This document shows, one piece after another, positions 55,946 through 64,000 of a DNA stretch of 64,000 nt. Source of the DNA: Sialis fuliginosa (lineage: Eukaryota; Arthropoda; Insecta; Megaloptera; Sialidae). Each line of letters begins with the position of its first letter. The stretch's first letter is position 1. The stretch covers positions 1,922,001 through 1,986,000 of the forward strand of contig OY540816.1 in NCBI GenBank assembly GCA_961205875.1, read 5' to 3'. The position numbers and the translations under genes were made by a program. The notes under the pieces are model-generated. The model ran no database searches, was not told the origin of the DNA, and was given only the letters and a program-made list of their open reading frames with translations.

Positions 55946-56327
55946 ATATTAGGGTGGGTCAATTTTCCAACCGACTTCGGCTACCCCCCTATGTGAAAGT
56001 AGCCTCAATTCTAAAAAAACGCCAATGAAACTAAACCTTTCAACAATAGTTCGCCGCATTTTTGATTGAAAATTTTAAGTTTGAGTCCCTTGAATTCAAT
56101 ATGTATGTATGTACAAAAAAATTTCAAATAAATTATAAGGGTACGCATCAACCCTTAAATACTAAACCGCCCCAAATAGTAGGGTAGAATATTAAATTTA
56201 AGTGTGATTTTATAAGAAATCAATTAATGCTCTTATTTGAAGATTTTTGTGAAAATTTTGTGCACCACAATTCACCCCTAAATTTAAAAAATATACACTT
56301 TTTTAAAAACATCGTATCTAAAAATTC

Positions 56328-56650
56328 AGTTGAATTTTTTTATCATCCTTTCGTAATATAAAAGGCCGACATTTGATCTTTCTACACCGGTAAAATTAAA
56401 ACAATACACTATCAGGAACTACCCTTAAATTTTTATTTCTTAAAAATAAAATAAATTTTATTTCAATTAATATTGAAACTATAGGTATCTATGGAAATTA
56501 ACGGACAATTTACGAGTTTTTCGTAAGTTTCGCTCAAATTAATTCAATCGTTCTGAGACTTCTCTGATAATGTATTGTTTTAATTTTACCGGTAACGAAA
56601 GACCAAATGTCGGCCTTTAATATTACGAAAGGATGAAACAAAAATTCCAC
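56328..56650. mobile_element. Short foldback (FB12)
   Basis: ATCATCCTTTCGTAATATAA (56342) with AAGGCCGACATTTGATCTTT is mirrored by AAAGACCAAATGTCGGCCTT and TAATATTACGAAAGGATGAA. Arms about 95 bp, ending at CAATACACTATCAG / CTGATAATGTATTG. Upstream 55946-56327 starts AGGGTGGGTCAATTTTCCAA and may belong to a larger element whose partner I did not find. Confidence 0.75.
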
Positions 56651-56849
56651 GGACACAAAAAATGTGTTTTTTTATTTTCAATTGAAGGTACCTATATCAG
56701 TAGGGGTGACCGCATTGACGACCTAAAATTTTCCGAGGGCAGCACATAAATAAGAAATTTTGTAAAAAAATTTAGATTTGCTGTTTTGAATTTTTTTTTT
56801 AAGTAGAACTACGTCTTTCCCGTAATCAATTTTATAATATTATGACTTT

Positions 56850-57135
56850 TAACCCCCCATCCCTAAACTCATAAATGTATTAGCATAAAAAATGTAAAGC
56901 TAAATTTCACAGATGAAAGGTTGTAATTGATCTTTTTCGATCCGGTGCAGGTGGGAAAAACCTACATAAGTGCAGGAGTTTTATAGAAAAAATTACCCAC
57001 TACCTCGCATAGAAACCGAGATATTTACGATTTTGTATAGTTAATAAATAACGATAATATCCCAATATTTTGCCCCGTCACAGATAAAGGGTTGTAATTT
57101 GTCTCATTCGATCCGAGGGAAAAAAACAAGCAAGT
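56850..57135 (+). repeat. Helitron-internal fragment
   Basis: AGGTTGTAATTGATCTTTTT, CGATCCGGTGCAGGTGGGAA, CCTCGCATAGAAACCGAGAT and TTTTGCCCCGTCACAGATAA follow the interior of the Helitron at 44160-44360. No terminus present. Confidence 0.6.
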
Positions 57136-57411
57136 GTTCAATCATGTAAATTTTAAAAAATATTTAACCAACAACAAAATATGTATATCTGTATAATTTC
57201 AAGTATTTAAAATACTAATAAATAATGGTTTTATTTATTCACAAAAATACTTCAAATTCTAATTTTGTATTATATTATAAAACAAAATTATCAATTAAAA
57301 TGAGTAGTTAAGTCACATAAATATAACAATATTTTAAAGAAAACAACGGGAAATTAAAACCAACCTCAGTCATTGTGAAACACCTGACAATTTAAAATAA
57401 ACATTATAAAA

Positions 57412-57481
57412 ACATAATTTGTTCATATGTGGCCGCGGGCCGTACATAAGAGCGTCGCGGGCCGCGGGTTGGCCAGCCCTG
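57412..57481. mobile_element. hAT right end (GGCCGCGGGCCG type)
   Basis: In reverse complement: CAGGGCTGGCCAACCCGCGG, CCCGCGACGCTCTTATGTAC, GGCCCGCGGCCACATATG. This is the standard terminus of a widespread animal hAT group. A possible degenerate left end, CAGTAGGGGTGACCGC with CCGAGGGCAGCACATAA, is at about 56698. The base after the end enters an FB5 arm fragment. Confidence 0.6.
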
Positions 57482-57555
57482 TTCTAAACAATTGAATGTA
57501 TGAAAAAAAAAATTTACAAAAGTTTCTTACTTTTTTATGATCTTTAAAATTATGT
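57482..57555. repeat. Fragment of FB5 right arm
   Basis: TTCTAAACAATTGAATGTAT, ACAAAAGTTTCTTACTTTTT and TATGATCTTTAAAATTATGT match 25078-25150. Confidence 0.7.
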
Positions 57556-58640
57556 ACTGTAGTGATTTACAACTAGTGTAAAAAAAAATAAAGGGATTAA
57601 AAAGCCAGTACATTTTAAATAATTGAGTTATGAGACACTGTTTATTATATTTAATGTTGTTATTAAGTAAACACGAAATCGACGTACAAAGTTTTTATTT
57701 TTTGTAGGTTTTGTAATTAATCTAAACAAAATTCAACCTATTTGTAGGGAATTTCATAACGAATTAAATGGCATATTTTTTATTTGATTATTGACATTTC
57801 AGAGACACTGAAAATTCCTACAACATAACAAGTTTAAAACCACAACAAACATGTTCAAATTTAACCAAAAACATACCATAACATAATAACATTAAACTTA
57901 CAGTTCGATCAAGCAGGTTGTGAAAAATGAAAAACCAATATCGTAACCACTAAAGAAAATATAACACGACACACTAAAACAAAACACTGGAATAGAATAT
58001 AAATAAATAACAAATTTATACTCCTAAGTACACTTTTTTTATATGTCACGTAAACGGATAATTTGTAGGGAAATGTTTTATTTAAGGGAGAAAAACAATC
58101 GCCTGAACTGTACCCGAAACCAGTACGGAGTGCACTGAGCCTAGCTTCAAGTCAAATAGCTGTTATTGGATACGAAATACAATTCGTACGTTTAAACATG
58201 ATCTCAGTTATCGGACGGGTATGTTTGGTCGAATGTCAGTCATGTACCATAAGCGGTATTGTAATGTGCATATTGTAACCGTGTATAGTTTGTCTAGTTG
58301 ATAATGTACATGAAAATTTGTATTTATATCTTTAGTATGAAATGTGTTATGAAATATCATTGTAATTATTATTTTACAAAGCTTTATTAAATAGTCACAA
58401 ATTATATAAAAAGCAAATATGGAAAATGAGAAAACAAGTAAAAAATCTTTCATATTTTCTCAGCGAATTGATTTGCATGCTTTGTAACATTTAATATATT
58501 TATTAAATTTACCTATATTAACAAAAAAACATAGTATGATAAGAATTTTACACATAAATATAATGAAGTATCATTGAAATACCTACATATTATACAAATA
58601 ACAACTCATGCATTTTTAAACAAAATAAATTATTTTACAA
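57556..58640. other. 1.1 kb with nothing assigned
   Basis: 58090-58240 is less AT-rich (CGAAACCAGTACGGAGTGCA) but no open frame or repeat structure is visible; the minus frame at 58208-58453 has no motif. Confidence 0.3.
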
Positions 58641-58648
58641 ACAAGGAT

Positions 58649-58913
58649 GTAACATCCCGGAAAAAAATTTCAGATCTGAAGTGATCAAATCATATTTTGA
58701 TAGATCTGCATTTTGAGACATATTTTTTCACTGGTTTTTGATTTGTGGAGACCTGCAAAGATCTACAAAGATTTCTAAAGATCGTGATAGAGATTGAAAC
58801 GTTGAAAATTCATGAAATTTCAACGTTGAAAATTTATGAACTCTACAGATCAAAAACCAGTGAAAAAATATGATGTTGATCACTTCAGAACTGAAATTTT
58901 TTCCCGGGATTAC
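58649..58913. mobile_element. Palindromic MITE, 265 bp (FB13)
   Basis: GTAACATCCCGGAAAAAAAT with TTCAGATCTGAAGTGATCA is mirrored by TGATCACTTCAGAACTGAAA and TTTTTTCCCGGGATTAC. TTTTTTCACTGGTTTTTGAT (58725) pairs with ATCAAAAACCAGTGAAAAAA. Central direct or inverted blocks TTTCAACGTTGAAAATT occur near 58797-58835. Confidence 0.8.
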
Positions 58914-59016
58914 TCTTAAAAAATAATTAGTTATAATTCATTTAGTACTAGTAAATTAATTCGTATTAATTTATTTGAATGAAGCTTCGTATTTTCCGCA
59001 GTGATCTAGAAATGAC

Positions 59017-59146
59017 TCTTGGCTTCTGGGTGTTAGCCGCATTAGTGTAAATATGAAGTGTGGCTTTTTCAAAAGTCTTGAATGTGCGACAAAACTTTAG
59101 CCGAGATAACGGCTAAAATGACACAACTTGCACGCAGAAGCCAAGA
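59017..59146. mobile_element. Small inverted-ended MITE, 130 bp
   Basis: TCTTGGCTTCTGGGTG and CACGCAGAAGCCAAGA are inverted ends; inner TTAGCCG (59033) pairs with CGGCTAA (59110). No duplication confirmed. After it, 59147-60170 is AT-rich apart from a CCACCCCCACCCCCACCCC run at about 59711-59729. Confidence 0.55.
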
Positions 59147-60892
59147 TTAAATTAATTTCATTGTTATTTATAATACTTAACATACATAATATCAAAAACG
59201 AAATATTTTAAGAATTATTTAGATTTAAAAATAATAATCAATCAAATACGCCGATTCTATGTATTCTAAAGATTTATAATATAATAATATAGGTAAATGG
59301 AAATGACAATACTGGATAATTTTACAAAACTGTATAGTTAAATTATATTAATAAAGCATTATAAATATTAATTATCAACCTATATATTATACAAAATGTG
59401 TTTTCTACAAAACCATTTAATAATTTTAATTATTTATCGATCTAATTTATAACAAGTGCATTCAAAAAATATCTACCAGGCAAAACCTAAATAAATAAAA
59501 TTTAATTAAAACCATTAATAAAAAATCCACTGGATAAAATAAGTATAACTTTATAATGACATGACTAAACATACGCATCTTTCTAGTAGCAAAGGAGGAA
59601 TACTTGGGGTATAACATGGAGTATAACAGAGACAGCCGTAGGTAAAACGCATGCGTGTTATCGTACCAAGTGGTGCCCCATATTATTCCCCTGTCTTTTC
59701 TAAATCGTGACCACCCCCACCCCCACCCCTTGATAAGTAACGGTTAACTCACCTGCCGTCACGAAAGTACAATTTAAGGGGTGTTCATTTTTTTTAAAGA
59801 AACTTCGTTAAAATATTGCATTTTGTTTTTAGCTTACACCGCTTATCTTTTATTTTCTTTATAATGTTACACGTCTTTTTGCTTTCCTATCAGTTTAAGT
59901 AAAATTGTGAAAAATAGAATGTAATGGATCTTTGTATTTGAAAAATGAATATTTTATTCTGTTTAATATACTTCAAAAGGTTTTGTTTTGCTAGAATTTT
60001 AAATCAAAAAAGTATATAGTACGAATGTAACACGAAAATTATTCAGGTTAGATTTTAATTGTTAGTTACTGTGTATATTTACCTCTTAAATATACGGGTG
60101 GGGCAATAATGGGTGGAAATTCGATAGCTCGTACACCGTTACAAATAAAAAATTATAAATATAAATTATTTTCAAATATACAGAGTGTTACAAAAAAGTA
60201 TGACACGCTTAAGGTCAAGGGTGTGCTCGAGCCGGTTTCTAAGATTTTTGAAATTCGGCGAGCCGGTTGTTAAATTATTCCGCGAATAAAAGTTCAGACC
60301 ATTTTTATGTTTTCGTTTGCACAAAACGTTATCTCAAAAGTTATTCTTCTCAAATTTTTCAAATGGAATTATATTTTTAACGATGTTATGTAGAATTAAA
60401 TAACGAACGTTTTTTGTAAGTACATACTTACAGCTATGTATTTGTAACCACTTTTGATTTATTGAGCAAAAAGTACAAATTTCAACAAAATTTATTTTAA
60501 AAAATTAAGTTTTTTTTAACCCTTGTGTTAATGGATAGGTATATACCCCTCTACCTTTTTCTTATTTCATTCGACGAATTTAGTATGTAATTATTTTTAT
60601 TTTATTTTATGGGCATCCAGGAATGACAAGATCCATTTATTGTTAGTGGCGCCACTTATTAGAAAGTCTGGAATTTATTTTATTTTTTTGTTATTTCTTG
60701 CTACGATTAAAACTTGTTGAATTTAGTGTAATAGTATAAATTAATTAAGCACGCATTTGAACAGTGTTGACTAACGTTGTACGTATTAGCTATCCTTATA
60801 GTTATATGCACCCGCTGTGCATTTACAAGAATAAATATTATTTATTTATATTTTATATCACACCACTGTGAATATCTAAGTTTTCTTTATAC

Positions 60893-61010
60893 AGGGTGTC
60901 AAATATGTTCCGGGACGGTCGAATATTTCGAATGGTACATACAACATCGAAAAACAAAAAAATACGTGTTCAATATTTTTGAAGGGGGTGGGGCGGGGGA
61001 AACTTTGATC
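60893..61010. repeat. TACAGGGTGTCAAAT fragment, copy of 20947
   Basis: TACAGGGTGTCAAATATGTT, GGGACGGTCGAATATTTCGA and CAAAAAAATACGTGTTCAAT match 20947-21040 and then diverge. 60178-60330 holds a related TACAGAGTGTTAC start. Confidence 0.7.
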
Positions 61011-61124
61011 TCTTAAATGAAAACTCCAAATTTTTATTGCGGATTTGGATTTTGCGTCAAAAAATACGTTACTTTTGTCCGAAAAGAAAAATTTTATAAG
61101 AGAAATTCCCGAATAAAAAAAACA

Positions 61125-61292
61125 CAAACGGCCGTGCTATGGTCGTGGTGCGGCCGTGATGCGACCGTACGGCCACGCCCGGTCCATAGCTGGGCGGTCT
61201 GCACCACGACAGCACTAGGTTTGCTTGTAGAACAAACACCGCACCCACAGCCGCATCACACGGCCGCACCATGACCATAGCACGGCCGTTTG
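61125..61292. mobile_element. GC-rich palindromic MITE, 168 bp
   Basis: CAAACGGCCGTGCTATGGTC with GTGGTGCGGCCGTGATGCG is mirrored by CCGCATCACACGGCCGCACC and ATGACCATAGCACGGCCGTTTG (last bases to 61292). Inverted ends of about 40 bp make up half of the element. It is about 60% G+C in an AT-rich setting. Frames on both strands are translations of this palindrome. No target duplication seen. Confidence 0.8.
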
Positions 61293-61633
61293 TTTTTTAC
61301 AAGCTTTTATTTAACTCAAAAGGTATAAGGTAGACTGGAACACATTTGCAACCGATTTTTCACAAACTTCCCGTCGTCCGATTTCCTTCAAATTTTGGAA
61401 TCTGGTGTATTCTCCGTGACAATGCACTTTTTTATCATTTTCACAGCTATTTTATGAAATATAAGTTCTTTTTTTGGTATATCTAATAAATCAAATAACA
61501 TGGCTGCTCTATCTTTTGGTATCGATATAATTATCAAAATTATTTCGTAACCATAGTTTTCTTTTATTTTCTTATGTCAATTTGAAAATATATAAATTGA
61601 AATTTTATGTCATGACCGTTTTGTCTGTTATAT

Positions 61634-62595
61634 ACAGGGTGTCTAAATACCAGGGGACAGTATGGGGATCTCGGAAACTAAGAGATAGAGATTCGGTTAA
61701 ATGAAAGAAAAGTTACCTTCAAGAGGGGACAGTTGAATGGTGTATTTATATTTCACAACAATTTCATAGCCTACTAGATATTAGCCAAAAACCATTTTAG
61801 TCCGAATTTTTCCATCGTGAATATTTCTTAAGCTACTTGAAATTTAAAAAAATATTTCTAATAAATGCTATGGGTTTAATATTGTCTATTTAGAAATATT
61901 TTTTAATTTTTAGAACACTCTTAGTTTTTGAGATATGAGACTAACTTATGTTTTCTTAAATAGAAGCAATATGAAATTTTGTAATTTTGAACAGAAGATT
62001 TTATTACCTTTTCAATGATATGTAACTTGATGTGCTTACTTTTCAAAATATCTCAAAAAATGATCAAAAAGTATTTTTTATTTATTTAATACTCTGTATG
62101 ATCCAAAGATGGCTATGACAATCAACAATGAGATTTAAAAACAACTGAAAATTTACTTATAACCTAACATAGCATGAATTAACTATTGTGTTAATAAAAA
62201 AAGACATATTTTATTTATTTAATACACAATACCAGCCAAAGATGGCTATGGTTATCAACAACAATATAAAAATAAAAACAATTGATAATTTTCTTATAAG
62301 CCTTTTTATTTATAAAAAAAACAGCAACATATTTTAATTTATTCAAATATACTATTTAATATTCATAGCATGAATTATTTAATTCATGCTGTTAGCTTAA
62401 AAGTAAATTTTCAGTTGTTTTTAAGTACATCAAGTTGCATATCATTGAAAAGGTAATAAAATCTTCTGTTCAAAAATTACAAAATTTCATATTGCTTCTA
62501 TTTAAAAAACATAAGTTAGTCTTATATCTCAAAAACTACGAGATTTCTGATAGTTAAAAAAACATTTCTAAATAGACAACACTAAACCCTACAGC
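61634..62595. mobile_element. Foldback truncated on the right (FB14)
   Basis: Starts ATACAGGGTGTCTAAATACC. From about 61870, AATGCTATGGGTTTAATATT, CAATATGAAATTTTGTAATT and AAGATTTTATTACCTTTTCA pair with 62410-62595 in reverse (TGAAAAGGTAATAAAATCTT, AATTACAAAATTTCATATTG). The mirrored 61634-61870 part is missing: similarity stops at ACCCTACAGCA (about 62596), where the next repeat begins. Confidence 0.8.
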
Positions 62596-62926
62596 ACTGA
62601 TAACGACATTTAAATGCAAATATATCGTGACTGAAGGGTTAAAATCAAAAGATCATTTGACATTTTTTGTTGCATTTTAGGAGACCTATCTAATGACATT
62701 CCACTCAATGGGGTAAGTGAAAAAAAATGTGAGTTTACTTTTCAGTCTATGAAAAGGGGGTCCAAAAACATTTTTTTTTTTTTCAAAAATCTTATCATTT
62801 CTGTTTTTGTGTTATCAGTCTTCGTCCGTATACCAAATTTCATCCTAATCGGCTTAAAATTTTTGTGGACGGACATGGCGAAACTATAAGATTTCCTAGT
62901 TTTCTACGGAAACCTAAAAACAATTT
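62596..62926 (+). mobile_element. 3' part of the 28183-type element
   Basis: CTGATAACGACATTTAAATG, GACTGAAGGGTTAAAATCAA, GGAGACCTATCTAATGACAT, CAGTCTTCGTCCGTATACCA and CTACGGAAACCTAAAAAC follow 28610-29215. Only one tandem unit and the 3' end are present. 62927-63406 is AT-rich and unassigned. Confidence 0.8.
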
Positions 62927-63406
62927 TATGTTTTTATGTCTTCGACAACTTCTGGAAGTTTATCGGTATGTTTACGGGGACACCATGTATAAATCGGATG
63001 CAAAAATTACGAATGTGATAATTGGTAATTTTATAAATTTCAATGTTAGGAAGTAATATAAATTAACGTTTCTTTTTAAATAAAATTAATTATTCTTAAT
63101 CAAACCAACAAAATATAATTGCAGAACATTTCTGAAATTACTCAACAAGTTTTGTAACCTGAATGATAATTATTGCAAAGAAACTTTGCTAATTGTAAAT
63201 TTTTCATTTTGATATAATGTTTCTTTTAGTTTTATTGCGAACAGAATTACATAATATGAAGGGGAAATTTTAAAGAAAATTAATTTTCTGATAATGTTCA
63301 AGTATAATAAAAAATAATAAAAATGAATTGAAATAATATTGCAGGCGTTAATTATTATTATTAATTTTATAATTGTTAATTAAAAGAAAATTTCATTACA
63401 TATAGC

Positions 63407-63610
63407 CAGAGCTGTCAATACTTCAAATAAAATACTTGAAAAAGTAGTTCAAGTACTTTACTTCAAGTCACAAGTTTTGAAAATACAAAAAAGTAATTGA
63501 AGTACTTTTTCATAATACATGAATTTAGTACGTGATTTATGTATTTAGTACTTGTTTTAAACAACTAAAGTATATATAAGTATATTACTTCAAGTACTAC
63601 ATTTATATTT
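63407..63610 (+). mobile_element. hAT-like left end, rest not found
   Basis: CAGAGCTGTCAATACTTCAA resembles the terminus at 7146, and the following 200 bp are repeated TACTTCAAGTACTTT-like motifs (subterminal repeats), as in that element. No right end before the window closes. Confidence 0.5.
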
Positions 63611-64000
63611 ATTTATAATAGCTCAAGTAATTTTTTAAATTAATTGTGTCACTTTTAATAAATGAATCGACTGTATAGTTTCGTGAATCTAAATAATGTA
63701 ATTTCGTAATTAAATTCAGCAAATATAATATTCTGTGGTCATATATAAGGTCAAAAGAAAGATTTTCAGATAGGGAGCTACTTTAAAATCCGTATAGAAT
63801 ACTGTTATATCGGCTTTTAAAGATGGTCCCCACCAGTGTTTTAAAATTGGCTGTATCTCAGCTCCTTATCATCCGATTTCAATTTTCTTTTATTTATTTT
63901 AAAGTTTTTATTGAGGAAATTATTTTTTGTCATTATTCATTTTTCTTACGAACTTATTTGTTATATAACTTTTTTATTGTGTCCAATATCATTTTTTTAC
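63611..64000. other. AT-rich end of window, unassigned
   Basis: CCCCACCAGTGTTTTAAAAT and GGCTGTATCTCAGCTCCTTA (about 63827) look like foldback-type text, but no partner is in the window. Confidence 0.25.

Noticed and set aside
58649-58913. microRNA precursor
   Set aside because: The hairpin is far longer than a typical precursor and has transposon-like inverted ends; without small-RNA reads a miRNA call is not justified.
1-64000. Bacterial, plasmid or viral origin
   Set aside because: No long genes, no ribosome-binding or operon structure, and the dispersed repeats are typical of insect nuclear DNA.

Overview
The window looks like a non-coding stretch of an insect nuclear genome. It is about three-quarters A+T by eye, has no long open reading frames, carries (CCTAA)n blocks matching the insect telomere repeat (TTAGG), and is packed with dispersed repeats. 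The families seen (hAT, Tc1/mariner-like, piggyBac-like, Helitron and foldback elements with TACAGGGTG ends) and the composition fit a hemipteran, perhaps aphid-like, but the species cannot be fixed from sequence alone. No rRNA, convincing tRNA, CRISPR array or bacterial-style operon is visible.

Gene content is minimal. The best coding candidate is one short plus-strand first exon (3341-3481) with an ATG in fair context, GC-rich codons and a good splice donor. A 25-codon acidic C-terminal exon on the minus strand (45205-45279) is much weaker. A decayed hAT transposase C-terminus lies at 7589-7853. Most other open frames are translations of repeats; several start with non-ATG codons and are left out. 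The window may be intergenic or inside very long introns.

Layout. 0-1.6 kb: tandem arrays and a repeat terminus. 1.9-3.2 kb: a foldback and a hAT MITE with a perfect 8-bp target duplication. 4.1-8.6 kb: a GGTTCCGAAG-ended element, a second foldback, a hAT with transposase relic, a Helitron end and a 15-bp minisatellite. 11.5-13.1 kb: a 140-bp tandem array and a hAT MITE. 15-19 kb: palindromic repeats, an LTR-like relic and a three-level nest. 22-28 kb: five foldbacks. 28.2-29.2 kb: an element with an internal 230-280 bp tandem repeat. 31.3-34.5 kb: a Helitron, a long inverted repeat and a second three-level nest. 34.9-39.3 kb: two hAT elements, a MITE and foldbacks. 40.8-45.2 kb: a 4.4-kb hAT carrying a TA-flanked MITE and an intact-looking Helitron. 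46.4-50.2 kb: a TTAA-flanked piggyBac-like element, a reversed Helitron and a foldback. 51.5-57.5 kb: half-copies of earlier foldbacks plus the longest foldback in the window. 58.6-64 kb: small palindromic MITEs and truncated repeats.

The genes do not form a pathway. What is distinctive is the density of long foldbacks, about fifteen with arms from 90 to 900 bp, and the recurrence of one short terminus on otherwise unrelated foldbacks. I found no convincing new biological system. The foldback population, its shared terminus, its half-copies and the nests are the parts most worth following up.
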